From contig NZ_SIRE01000016.1 of NCBI RefSeq assembly GCF_004307995.1, positions 62,001 through 126,000 on the forward strand: a stretch of 64,000 bases of DNA, read 5' to 3'. Shown piece after piece: positions 52,781-61,203 of this stretch. A program made the translations under genes and the position numbers. The DNA comes from Paenibacillus thalictri (GTDB taxonomy: Bacteria > Bacillota > Bacilli > Paenibacillales > NBRC-103111). Every line of letters begins with the position of its first letter. Within the stretch, counting starts at the first letter, position 1. A model generated the notes under the pieces. That model had not been told where the DNA came from. It worked only from the letters and a program-made list of their open reading frames with translations, and did not search any database.

Positions 52781-54572
52781 ACTCCACAGCCCGTTTGCCG
52801 ACAAAACGCTCAAACGGAAGTTTTTTCGAAAACATCTGGCCAACATGCTGCTGCTTTGTCTGATTCCGCTGCTTATATTGGGCTCGCTGGCGATTTATAT
52901 TTCCGACCGCTATATCCGCTTGGACGCACAGCGGTCCCAAGAGCAGATGCTGAACCAATACAACGAGCTGATTGAAATCATCGCCGCGGAAGTTGATTCG
53001 CTCAGCCTTTCGTTTGACATGGACCCGAAAATCACCACCCGGCTCAGCAGCATTTTGTCCAAAACGAATTATTCGTACGACGATATCGAAGCGCTGTTTT
53101 ATTTGAAAAATATTATTGACGTTCCGGCCAACTCCAAGCCGTATGTGCATTCCGTGTATGTGTACTATGAGAACGATAAACGCCGTTTTTTAAGTTCACG
53201 CGAAGGGCTCGTAGATGAGCTCAGCTTCTATGATGTGAGCTGGTTCCCCACTTACCGGAATCAGACCAACTTTGACGAAATCAAAACAGAGGTTCGCGGC
53301 ATTCACCAATATGCATTCGAACGCGAGCCGACCAAGGTCATCAGCTTGTACAAATTTTTATCGGTCAAAGGGGTCCGCAGCAGCAAAGGGGTCATCGTTG
53401 TCAACATGCTGCCTGCTTATTTGGAGAAGGCCTACCAAACCATGAACGAGCAGCCCGACAGGCAGTTCTTCATTACCGACAACGAAGGCCGGGTGATTAT
53501 GCATTCCGGCGGTTCGGGGGCGGCAGCCCATGTTCCTTCAGTACGCCTGACCGGCAACACCGATATCGCGCATTTCGATGAAGGGTTGCAGCATATTACC
53601 GTCAAAAAAGCGAACCGGCTTCAGTGGAATCTCATCTCCGTTGTGCCGCGGACCTCGTTGTTTAATCTGCCTGCCGCCTTGATTGCCGCAACGGGCCTGC
53701 TGTCCTTGGCATCGCTGGCAATTTGCGCCGGGGTCGCCTTATGGCTAACCCGTAAAAATTATCAGCAGGTTTACGGGATCATCCATATTCTCGAATCCGT
53801 CGACTCGCCGAATCCGATCGAAGCGATTCCGCAGAAGGCTGACGATATCTACGCGCTGATTATCCAAAACATCGTCGAGTCGTTTATCGAGCAAAAATAT
53901 TTGAAGGTGCAGCTGTCGGAACGGCTTTACAAAATGCAGGCGCTTGAATTCAAGGCGCTGCAGTCGCAGATTAACCCTCATTTTCTGTACAACACGTTAA
54001 ATTCGGTGTATTGGAAATCGGTCCAGCTGACCGGCGCGCCCAATGCGGCCACCCAGATGATCGAGCTGTTGTCGGAAATTTTGCAGTATGCGCTGAATAC
54101 TTCCAAACAAATGGTTACACTGAATGAAGAAATGACCAATATCGACAGTTATATCGGGATTCAGCAAATGAGGTACAAGGACCGCTTTGAAGTAATTTGG
54201 GACAATGTTCAGCCCTTCGCGGATTGCCGTGTGCTGAAACTGAGCGTGCAGCCCTTTATTGAAAACAGTATTCATTACGGGGTGGAAGCCAAAGCTTATC
54301 TCCATATCAAAATTAAAATCAGGCTCCGGGACTCCGTTCTGTCTGTTACGATTGTCGATAATGGCCCCGGCATGGATCCGAGCCGCCTTTCCGAGGTACG
54401 TGCGGTTCTCATGTCCGATCAAGAGCTTCCGGGACATGTGGGCATCTCCAATACAAATAAACGGCTTGTGCTGCAATACGGCCAAACCTGCCGTATCAAG
54501 CTGCTCAGCAAGAAAGGCTGGGGCACCGCCGTTACGTTGTATTACCCGCAGCACGTCGGCGATAACGATTAA
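52770..54572 (+). CDS. Sensor histidine kinase, YesM type
   Basis: A 600-residue membrane kinase. First helix near residues 26-46 (MLLLCLIPLLILGSLAIYI), an extracellular domain, a second helix near 295-325 (LIAATGLLSLASLAICAGVA), then LQSQINPHFLYNTLN (phosphoacceptor His near residue 403). The ATPase boxes are PFIENSIHYG and DNGPGM. It overlaps the regulator gene and probably senses the glycan taken up by the divergent sulfatase-linked importer. Confidence 0.92.
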   Translation: MTNELHSPFADKTLKRKFFRKHLANMLLLCLIPLLILGSLAIYISDRYIRLDAQRSQEQMLNQYNELIEIIAAEVDSLSLSFDMDPKITTRLSSILSKTNYSYDDIEALFYLKNIIDVPANSKPYVHSVYVYYENDKRRFLSSREGLVDELSFYDVSWFPTYRNQTNFDEIKTEVRGIHQYAFEREPTKVISLYKFLSVKGVRSSKGVIVVNMLPAYLEKAYQTMNEQPDRQFFITDNEGRVIMHSGGSGAAAHVPSVRLTGNTDIAHFDEGLQHITVKKANRLQWNLISVVPRTSLFNLPAALIAATGLLSLASLAICAGVALWLTRKNYQQVYGIIHILESVDSPNPIEAIPQKADDIYALIIQNIVESFIEQKYLKVQLSERLYKMQALEFKALQSQINPHFLYNTLNSVYWKSVQLTGAPNAATQMIELLSEILQYALNTSKQMVTLNEEMTNIDSYIGIQQMRYKDRFEVIWDNVQPFADCRVLKLSVQPFIENSIHYGVEAKAYLHIKIKIRLRDSVLSVTIVDNGPGMDPSRLSEVRAVLMSDQELPGHVGISNTNKRLVLQYGQTCRIKLLSKKGWGTAVTLYYPQHVGDND

Positions 54573-54646
54573 TGGCAGGGCCGGTTCCCCGCTTCCCCTT
54601 TGGAGAACTCTCGCAGGGTCATATTAGGTAAAAAGGAGGCCTTGTT

Positions 54647-55699
54647 ATGACAAACGATCATATCTTGCGGCGCAGAGGCATCAACTACGATGTCGGCACG
54701 TTTACCCGCGGCAGAGCATCGTCGTCACGCGACCATTTCGATCCCGATATCGTGCGCCGCGAAATGGAAATCATCAAACGTGATCTGCATTGTAACGCCG
54801 TCAGAATATCCGGGGAGCCGCTGCCAAGACTGGTTGCCGCTGCCGAATATGCGCTCGCGCAAGGACTTGAGGTGTGGTTTTCACCGGCCAAAATCGATGC
54901 AAACGAACAAGAAACGCTCGATTATTTTGCCGAATGCGCCAAAGCGGCGGAATCGCTTCGCAAGCAATCCGATCATCTCGTCTTTGTCACGGGCTGCGAA
55001 TTGACGTTTTTTATGAAAGGGCTGGTCGACGGCGCTACTTCCTTTGACCGGATCGCCACGTTTATGAAACCTTGGAAGCTGTTGAAAAGCACAATCGTCC
55101 GAGGTTCGTTTCAAAAACGGCTGAACCGTTTTTTGTCCAAAGCCGCCGCTGTGGTCAGAGAGCATTTTCACGGAAGTGTTACATATGCGTCGGGCACATG
55201 GGAGAATGTCGACTGGACTCCGTTTGATTACGTCGGCATTGATTATTACCGCGATGCGCATAACAAAGCGAATTATGCGGTCAAGCTGAGAGATTATTTC
55301 AAACACGGCAAGCCGGTTATTGTTCTGGAGTTCGGATGCTGCACCTATCAAGGGGCGGAAGATAAGGGTGGTTACGGCTGGAACATCGTGGATAGAAGCG
55401 CAGTGCCACCGCAGCTGAAGGGGAATTTCGTCAGGGATGAAGCCATGCAGGCGCGGCAAATTTCGGAGCTGCTTGATATATTTGAAGCCGAGAAGATCAA
55501 CGGGGCGTTTTTGTTTACTTTTGTTAGTGTGACATATCCTTACAACGAACAGACATCGTACGATCTGGATAAGGCCAGCTACAGCGTGGTCAAGACGTAC
55601 ACGGACCAAACCGGCACCGCCTACAACGGCATGCCGTGGGAACCTAAAGCATCGTTCCATGCTGTGGCCGATTATTACGCCAAACTGCGGTCTCGATAA
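54647..55699 (+). CDS. Glycoside hydrolase-like TIM-barrel protein
   Basis: A 350-residue cytoplasmic protein with no signal peptide. It begins RRRGINYDVGTFTRG, a typical first strand of a clan GH-A barrel. Candidate acid/base Glu118 is in VFVTGCELTFF and candidate nucleophile Glu228 in PVIVLEFGCCTYQG; FDYVGIDYYRD lies between. Relatives are sometimes labelled abortive infection proteins in databases, but what is visible here is a hydrolase-like barrel and I see no phage-defence context. AAAGGAGG precedes the ATG. It follows the sensor kinase by 74 bases and faces the GH88/GH105 gene, so it likely cleaves an imported oligosaccharide. Confidence 0.72.
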   Translation: MTNDHILRRRGINYDVGTFTRGRASSSRDHFDPDIVRREMEIIKRDLHCNAVRISGEPLPRLVAAAEYALAQGLEVWFSPAKIDANEQETLDYFAECAKAAESLRKQSDHLVFVTGCELTFFMKGLVDGATSFDRIATFMKPWKLLKSTIVRGSFQKRLNRFLSKAAAVVREHFHGSVTYASGTWENVDWTPFDYVGIDYYRDAHNKANYAVKLRDYFKHGKPVIVLEFGCCTYQGAEDKGGYGWNIVDRSAVPPQLKGNFVRDEAMQARQISELLDIFEAEKINGAFLFTFVSVTYPYNEQTSYDLDKASYSVVKTYTDQTGTAYNGMPWEPKASFHAVADYYAKLRSR

Positions 55700-55764
55700 A
55701 AGCGGCTTTCTTGTGAACCCATTCCGGGAAAAAGGGTGCCGCTCTCCAGGTTCCTCCAGCCGAT

Positions 55765-55816
55765 AACAATGGCTCGAAACCCGACAGTAATAACTTGCCA
55801 ATTTCGAGCCGTTGTT
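55765..55816. terminator. Hairpin between convergent hydrolase genes
   Basis: AACAATGGCTCGAAA and TTTCGAGCCGTTGTT pair over 15 bases with one wobble, around a 22-base loop. No long T run follows, so termination is less certain than the stem. Confidence 0.55.
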
Positions 55817-55845
55817 GCGGCGCCGTGCAGCGTCGTTCCCCGCTT

Positions 55846-56883
55846 TTATTTCCACTGATAACCTGTCAACGAGGATAAGAACACAAGGGCAAGGCCTTGC
55901 CCCCAGCCTTGAATCCGCTTATCGGCTACGCCTTTGTACCCTTCCTTATCGTTCATCACCGCAGTTCCTGCAGAGACATGCGTAACAGTCCCGTTATCGG
56001 CTATACGACCGAATACGCCGTCCAGCGATTTTTGAATATATTTGTTGTACAGCGGGCTGCCGATCGCTTCGTTAAACCTCAGCAGACCGGCGGCAATACC
56101 GGCCGATCCGGACGTTTCCGTATAAGACGAATTGTCCGTCAGCACCGTATGCCATAAGCCGTCTTCCGCCTGAAGTCTGACAAGCGAGCTCGCTTGATCG
56201 CGCAGCGAATCGTAGATTTTCATGTAAGAAGGATGGGTGACCTCCACTTCCTTTAATGCCATCGACATCGTATAAGCCGCCCAACTGTTGCCTCTCGCCC
56301 AGAAAACGGATGACATATTGTTTTGCGCCAGATGATCCCAGCCGTGATAATACAGGTTTGTGTTCTCATCCTGAAGGAACCGCTCATGCCCGTGATATTG
56401 CAGCAAGCCGTCCTCCAAATAATCGGCATGGCCCAGCAGCGTACCTAGACGCACTAGAAAATAGCCGGCCATAAACATCGTGTCGACCCAAGCTTGCTCG
56501 GGAAAATTGTAATTTTGCGAAACCGTATGCTGAAAGATGCCGTCGGCAAAACGGGGGGCTTCGGTGCGCAAATATTCCGCCATATGAACCGCTGCCTGCA
56601 CATATTTCTCGTCCTGCGTCACTTTATATAAATGGATCAGCGTATGGCCGATTGAAACCGCGTTAACGGTCAACTCCGGAACGCCTTCTTCCAACTGCTC
56701 GTCCACCCAACGGACCAGCGCCTCCAGATAAGCCGGATTCCCGGTTGCTTCGTGCGCTCTCGATACGCCGTAAAAAGCGACTCCGGCCGCCCAATCCCAT
56801 GTAAAGTCCATACGAAACGTGCGTGTCACAACGCGGTCAATTGCTTCCAATATGGCTTGCTCGTCGATTTGTAATTTTGGCAT
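55846..56883 (-). CDS. Unsaturated uronyl hydrolase, GH88/GH105 type
   Basis: A 345-residue (alpha/alpha)6-barrel enzyme without a signal peptide. It hydrates and cleaves the unsaturated uronic acid left at oligosaccharide ends by polysaccharide lyases. Visible features: FTWDWAAGVAFYGVSRA near residue 27, the proposed catalytic aspartate Asp134 in AWVDTMFMAG, SVFWARGNSWAAYTMSMAL near residue 205 and SGSAGIAAGLLRF. Length is close to the YteR/GH105 group. GAGGGG precedes the ATG. Being cytoplasmic and beside a sulfatase and an importer, it supports a sulfated, uronate-containing substrate. A perfect cre site lies upstream. Confidence 0.88.
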   Translation of the reverse strand: MPKLQIDEQAILEAIDRVVTRTFRMDFTWDWAAGVAFYGVSRAHEATGNPAYLEALVRWVDEQLEEGVPELTVNAVSIGHTLIHLYKVTQDEKYVQAAVHMAEYLRTEAPRFADGIFQHTVSQNYNFPEQAWVDTMFMAGYFLVRLGTLLGHADYLEDGLLQYHGHERFLQDENTNLYYHGWDHLAQNNMSSVFWARGNSWAAYTMSMALKEVEVTHPSYMKIYDSLRDQASSLVRLQAEDGLWHTVLTDNSSYTETSGSAGIAAGLLRFNEAIGSPLYNKYIQKSLDGVFGRIADNGTVTHVSAGTAVMNDKEGYKGVADKRIQGWGQGLALVFLSSLTGYQWK

Positions 56884-57023
56884 TGTCTTAAGCCCCTCGC
56901 TTATTTTGGTTTACTCCCCTTTCACAGTATATTTTATTTCCGTTTATTTTTCTATATGTTTGTTTATTTTTGTTTTATACACCAAGTCAGCTGTGATAGC
57001 GCTGCATTAACGCCCAACTCCCC

Positions 57024-57037
57024 TGATAACGTTTACA
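57024..57037 (-). promoter_or_regulatory. cre site upstream of the GH88/GH105 gene
   Basis: Minus-strand TGTAAACGTTATCA matches TGWAARCGYTWNCW at all 14 positions, about 140 bases before the ATG. The rest of the 56884-57268 gap is A/T-rich near the gene. Between about 57060 and 57268 I see no convincing gene or RNA. Confidence 0.65.
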
Positions 57038-57268
57038 TTTATAAAAAAACAAAGAGAGCGCATGAAAAACATCCATGCACTAAGGAGGGCCTCTAAAAAA
57101 ACAACCTAGCGAGTTAGCGAAATCGTTGCTGAAGAAACGCCAAAGACCGCCTCTGCCCCCGAATTTCACCCGCCACACCCAGGTAAACCCTAGCAATTTT
57201 CAGGGACAATTAGCGCGAGCGAAATACGAGTCGTCCATGCAGCGAATGCCGCCGTAAGACGAATCCAA

Positions 57269-58558
57269 TTAATTTTGTTTGCTTACCCAAAAAGTGACGC
57301 TGCTGCCCTTCGTCGAAGCGGTATGCGCCTCCGGCTCTTGCTTGAATACCGTGCCGTTGGCGAGCTGAGCGTTTGATTCAATCTTGTAGTTGTAGCGAAA
57401 TCCCGCGGCCAGCAGCGCTTTCTCCGCTTCCTCGCGCGCCAAGCCGGTGATCGGCGGCACATCGGCCGGTTCCGCATCAGCCGGTTTCTCCGCAGCAACC
57501 GCGGAGATTTCCTTTTTGGGCCGCTCCGTCTGCGGCTTCATGGCCGTCTCGCTAGCAGGTTTTGGTTTTTCCACCGGCGCCGCGGTAGCTGAGGGCTGCG
57601 TTTCCTTATCGCGGAACGATTGCATCGGCATGTTGGATAACAATACAATGACAACAACAACGCCGACAATGCCGGCAATCGGGATGCCAAGCAGCACCCA
57701 ACTTTTCGGGATGACAATAACCCCTTTTCGTTCCAGCGCCTCATCCCTGTCGGGTTCTTCCCGTTTTACCGTTTTCCGCGGCTGCGGTTTCTGTTGTTTT
57801 GGTTTCTCCTGAGCTAATCTAGGCGTTTCCACAACAGGGGGCATGATGACCGTTTCCGTCATGTCAGTTGGTTCGGAATAGCTGAGTTTCAGCACCTGCA
57901 GCTGCATAAGCAGCGATGCCAATGAGATTTGCCCCCTCACGGCCTCACGGAGCATAGCAAACAACGCCTGACACTGTCGGTCGCTCCATCCGGCAGGCAA
58001 GCCGGCTGGCTGCATATCCGCAGCTTCATCTAGCGCGGGTAGTTCCCGGCTGCGGGCAGCAAGCTGATACAACAGCGAGCAAAGGCCTGCAGCCTCCCGC
58101 TCTTCGAGGGCTCCTTCCGTCCAGAAATTAATGACCATCAGCTCGCCGAAGCCGTTCAGCCATAAGTTGCCTGCAGACACGGCATAACCGGAAATATGCT
58201 CCGCCGCAGCCGCACGCATATGCTCGCCCAGATTCAGCACCATGGCGATGACTTGATCAAATGAAAAGGAATGTTTTTCAATCTGGTTTAGCAGCGGTCC
58301 GCCGTCCAAGTTTTTCAAAACGATCTTACGGTAACCGGGTTGTATTTCCGCGTCCAATATATGCAAAAAACCGCCGTCCGGCAATTGCCCGGCAAGTCCG
58401 ATCGGATTCAAATCCCGGCTGCGGTCTGTTATTTCCGATATGATAAAAATGGCGTCGCGATGAAGGGCGTTATCTTTTCCCTTCCACATCGCACTGCCGT
58501 CGGGTAACTGTATGGATTGCTTTAACAGCTCATACCGCTTATCAAACACAGGTTCCAT
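57269..58558 (-). CDS. Membrane pseudokinase with one C-terminal PASTA domain
   Basis: A 429-residue protein. Residues 1-225 resemble a Ser/Thr kinase fold but lack catalytic residues: where HRDxKxxN and DFG are expected it has YAVSAGNLWLNGFG and VINFW, and no glycine-rich loop is clear. A lysine-rich cytoplasmic linker (about 240-285) leads to one membrane helix (WVLLGIPIAGIVGVVVVIVL). The extracellular Pro/Lys/Glu-rich stalk is followed by one PASTA domain (ITGLAREEAEKALLAAGFR, TVFKQEPEAHTASTKGSSV). The overall layout copies PrkC/Stk1 but with one PASTA domain and a dead kinase. It may bind peptidoglycan or lipid II and regulate a partner kinase. Confidence 0.8.
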   Translation of the reverse strand: MEPVFDKRYELLKQSIQLPDGSAMWKGKDNALHRDAIFIISEITDRSRDLNPIGLAGQLPDGGFLHILDAEIQPGYRKIVLKNLDGGPLLNQIEKHSFSFDQVIAMVLNLGEHMRAAAAEHISGYAVSAGNLWLNGFGELMVINFWTEGALEEREAAGLCSLLYQLAARSRELPALDEAADMQPAGLPAGWSDRQCQALFAMLREAVRGQISLASLLMQLQVLKLSYSEPTDMTETVIMPPVVETPRLAQEKPKQQKPQPRKTVKREEPDRDEALERKGVIVIPKSWVLLGIPIAGIVGVVVVIVLLSNMPMQSFRDKETQPSATAAPVEKPKPASETAMKPQTERPKKEISAVAAEKPADAEPADVPPITGLAREEAEKALLAAGFRYNYKIESNAQLANGTVFKQEPEAHTASTKGSSVTFWVSKQN

Positions 58559-58641
58559 GACTGCTCCCTCCTGCCGATAATAAATTCTAAGGTATTCAAA
58601 AACATAGTATTCGCATGGGCTCCGTTTTTTTGGGGTGTATG

Positions 58642-58669
58642 AAAAAAAACCTTGAGTTCAAGGTTTTTA
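58642..58669 (-). terminator. Terminator after the hisA-like gene
   Basis: Minus-strand AAAACCTTGA, a short loop and TCAAGGTTTTTTTT, directly after the stop of the gene at 58680. By symmetry it can also work in the other direction. Confidence 0.88.
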
Positions 58670-58679
58670 TCTGTATGGT

Positions 58680-59456
58680 CTAGCTGACGGTACGTTTGCA
58701 AAATCCCACTACTTCCTTATACGATAAATCTCCGCCGAAAATGTCCAAGGCGCTTCCGACCGTAATATCGAGTTTGCCTCCAGTCGCTTCATGAAACAAC
58801 TGCAAATCGGAAAGCGACCGCGCGCCGCCCGCATAAGTGACGGGAATGGTTACCGATTCGGCGATGTGCCGCGCAAGAGGTTCGTTGATTCCCGTTCGTT
58901 TGCCCTCCACGTCAACCGCATGGATCAGATATTCATCGCAATATTGCTCCAGCTCGCGGATGTTGCCGCGGCTGACTTCGAAACTCGTAAAGTTCCTCCA
59001 TTTATTCGTCACTACGTACCAGCTGCCGTCTTTCTCCTTACAGCTCAGATCGATCACCAGCCGCTCTTTGCCGATCTCGGAGACGATCCTCCGCAGTCTC
59101 TGCATGTCGAGTTCCCCATCATGAAATATGTACGAGGTGACAATCACATGCGAGGCCCCTTGTTCGAGGTACCCTGCGGCGTTCTCTGCCGTGATTCCGC
59201 CGCCGAGCTGCAAGCCGCCCGGATATTGGCGCAGCGCTTGCACAGCAGCCTCCTCGTTGCCGCCGCCGAGCATAATGACATGCCCGCCGGTCAGACGATC
59301 TCTCTGAAACATCTCCGCATAATAAGCAGAGTCATACTCTGACACGAAATTTTCCACTACGTCCTGTTTATCCGAATTCAGCGTATCGCCGACGATCTGT
59401 TTGACTTTGCCGTTATGAATATCGATGCATGGTCTGAACTTCAATATTTCTTCCAC
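58680..59456 (-). CDS. hisA: Eukaryotic-type HisA (ProFAR isomerase)
   Basis: A 258-residue TIM-barrel isomerase of histidine synthesis, converting ProFAR to PRFAR. Its sequence follows yeast HIS6 and plant HISN3 rather than bacterial HisA: FRPCIDIHNGKVKQIVG at the N-terminus, VIVTSYIFHDG, LVIDLSCKEKDG, NKWRNFT, EYLIHAVDVEGKRTGI, VTYAGGARSLSDL and VGSALDIFGG. It stands alone, with its own promoter and terminator and no other his gene in the window. A second, canonical hisA may exist elsewhere in the genome; if so this copy could have another substrate. Confidence 0.85.
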   Translation of the reverse strand: MEEILKFRPCIDIHNGKVKQIVGDTLNSDKQDVVENFVSEYDSAYYAEMFQRDRLTGGHVIMLGGGNEEAAVQALRQYPGGLQLGGGITAENAAGYLEQGASHVIVTSYIFHDGELDMQRLRRIVSEIGKERLVIDLSCKEKDGSWYVVTNKWRNFTSFEVSRGNIRELEQYCDEYLIHAVDVEGKRTGINEPLARHIAESVTIPVTYAGGARSLSDLQLFHEATGGKLDITVGSALDIFGGDLSYKEVVGFCKRTVS

Positions 59457-59475
59457 CCTTCAGTGTATCTACTCT

Positions 59476-59504
59476 ATTATAATATGTTCCTTTCATTGTG
59501 TCAT
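59476..59504 (-). promoter_or_regulatory. Promoter of the hisA-like gene
   Basis: Minus-strand ATGACA (59499-59504), 17-base spacer, perfect TATAAT (59476-59481), about 20 bases before the start codon at 59456. Confidence 0.75.
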
Positions 59505-59593
59505 CTATCGGTTGCCATTATGAATAAAAACTAATCTTACGCGTATACATAGATTAGGCCGTCAAAAATACAAGAATATGAGAGACACTGCAT

Positions 59594-59776
59594 ATGGATA
59601 AAAATACTTTAAAGTCATTTGGGCGCGATTCCCTTCATATTTTGCTGTTTCAACTCTATATGATCATCTATAAGCATACCCATTTCAGCCAGCCGGCGGT
59701 TCATGAAATGATGGTTGTCTTTTCTTTCATTTTTTTGGCCATTTTCTTTTTTTCTCTCGCTTCGGATAAAAAATGA
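59594..59776 (+). CDS. Possible small membrane protein
   Basis: A 60-residue frame with a C-terminal hydrophobic segment (MMVVFSFIFLAIFFFSLA) and a weaker one near residues 14-26. The ribosome site is poor (GAGAGA) and no clear promoter was found, though a CTAATCT/AGATTAG hairpin lies upstream. The segment is consistent with a real small membrane protein, but chance cannot be ruled out. Confidence 0.4.
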   Translation: MDKNTLKSFGRDSLHILLFQLYMIIYKHTHFSQPAVHEMMVVFSFIFLAIFFFSLASDKK

Positions 59777-59802
59777 GAGGACAAGCTGCGTGTTACTTGT
59801 CC
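59768..59802 (-). terminator. Terminator of the spore germination operon
   Basis: Minus-strand GGACAAG and CTTGTCC form a 7-bp stem, followed by TCTCATTTTTT. The stem overlaps the end of the last small gene. Confidence 0.75.
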
Positions 59803-60047
59803 CCTTGATCCGTTTTCGTAAAACCTAATATTTCTTTCAGCTTGCCGTGCGATTCCGCGTAACACTTCCACACGTCCCGGATCGGATTTTTTTCAGGCAG
59901 CTCCTGAATGACCGAATCCAGATGCTCCTCATATTCCCGCATCCGCGCTTCGACGTCAGGATCTTTTCCGTCATAATTGGCATGCATGTAATCCAGCTTA
60001 CGGAGAATGCCCATTAAAATTTCCTTTCTATCCTCTTCGCTGTTCAT
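59793..60047 (-). CDS. Small acidic hypothetical protein in the germination operon
   Basis: About 84 residues from the ATG at 60047, which has AAAGGGTG upstream; a slightly longer frame starts at 60071. It is highly charged and predicted helical (LRKLDYMHANYDGKDPDVEA, REYEEHLDSVIQELPE), with no membrane segment or signal peptide. I do not recognise the family. It lies 25 bases after the gerB-type gene and before the terminator, so it is co-transcribed with the germinant receptor and may be spore-related. Confidence 0.65.
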   Translation of the reverse strand: MNSEEDRKEILMGILRKLDYMHANYDGKDPDVEARMREYEEHLDSVIQELPEKNPIRDVWKCYAESHGKLKEILGFTKTDQGDK

Positions 60048-60072
60048 TCCATTCACCCTTTCATGAGACAAG

Positions 60073-61167
60073 TTAATCTTGCTGCCGAGTCATTCGGCTT
60101 TTTTTAAATAGTTGAACAGCCCAATAAATCAGCGGTGAGCACTCTACTAGCATAGCAAATACAGGCCAAGTTTTCATAATAAAATGTTCAAGCATCGTTG
60201 AATTGGGCGTGTTATGAATCGCCATCACCAGCATGATGGCGCTGAACGAAAACGACAGCGGCCTCGAATCCTTAAGGCCCAACAGCTGTGAGGTGATCAG
60301 CAATACCATATAAAGCAGCAAACTTACTTTAATAAAAACGCTGGAGATCCAGATGGTAACCAGCAGCGGATCGAGATTTTCGAGAAAGTCGCCGATCCGG
60401 ATAAAACGCACCATCTCCAGCATGGGGTATGAGAAATGTCCCGTTACATCCGCTCCGAACATCAGGAGGCATAATATAAAATCAATCTCGATAAATATTA
60501 AGCTTATGAGCATGGACCACATGACAGAACGGTATGTTTTCTCAGGTTCGGCCAGAAACGGAAAGATGAAAAGGATCAAAAACATTTCCCCAAACCAGGG
60601 AATAAACGTGATCACCGGATTCCATAAAGAGCCGGCATCCAAATGGGTGATAAAGGCAATGGCCCGATTGTAGTTCAGCTCTTTTCCAACCATAAAAGGC
60701 ACTAGAGCGGCCGAGCTGATGATGACGATAAAAAAACCCGACGCGCAGCGGAAGATCACCTCAAAACCCGATCTTACCGCGATGGCCACAAGAAATGAAA
60801 ACATGCCTGCAACAACCCACAATGGTGTCGTCGGCAAAAAGGTTTGCACCAGAAAGTCGGATATTTGCCTTACGATGATGCTTGATAAATGAAGAAAGAA
60901 AAAACAATACAACACCATGATCGCGTAGTGGGGCCATTTTCCCACAAGTTTCTTGCCGTAATGTGCCAAAAATTCACCCGGCCTCAGCTTGGCCAAGGAA
61001 TAAGAAATATACGTAACGATCAAACCTCCGGCCATAGCGAGTATCATGACAAGCCAGCCTTGATATGAGCTTGATTTGGTCAGAGGCGATATCATAAATC
61101 CCGCGAAAGTCGAGAAGTGAAACATCACAAAAAAGATGATCACTTGAAGCTGATTAATCCGCTGCAT
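60073..61167 (-). CDS. Spore germination receptor B subunit (GerAB/YndE-type permease)
   Basis: About 364 residues with roughly ten membrane helices. It belongs to the endospore germination permease family related to amino acid transporters: INQLQVIIFFVMFHFSTFAG at the start, LAKLRPGEFLAHYGKKLVGKWP and WVVAGMFSFLVAIAVRSGFE. In spores the B subunit sits in the inner membrane and is thought to bind the germinant. ATG at 61167 is preferred; a TTG immediately before it is possible. The gene follows the small membrane protein gene in the A-C-small-B order. Confidence 0.92.
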   Translation of the reverse strand: MQRINQLQVIIFFVMFHFSTFAGFMISPLTKSSSYQGWLVMILAMAGGLIVTYISYSLAKLRPGEFLAHYGKKLVGKWPHYAIMVLYCFFFLHLSSIIVRQISDFLVQTFLPTTPLWVVAGMFSFLVAIAVRSGFEVIFRCASGFFIVIISSAALVPFMVGKELNYNRAIAFITHLDAGSLWNPVITFIPWFGEMFLILFIFPFLAEPEKTYRSVMWSMLISLIFIEIDFILCLLMFGADVTGHFSYPMLEMVRFIRIGDFLENLDPLLVTIWISSVFIKVSLLLYMVLLITSQLLGLKDSRPLSFSFSAIMLVMAIHNTPNSTMLEHFIMKTWPVFAMLVECSPLIYWAVQLFKKSRMTRQQD

Positions 61168-61203
61168 CAACTATCCGTCTCCTTTGCGCGATTCTTTTCG
61201 GGC

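Noticed and set aside
54647-55699. Phage-defence (abortive infection) function for the barrel protein
   Set aside because: No phage or defence genes are nearby, and the sequence looks like a glycosidase-type barrel in a glycan locus.
57060-57268. Small RNA or short gene in the gap after the PASTA gene
   Set aside because: No stable hairpin with a T run, promoter or coding frame could be supported.
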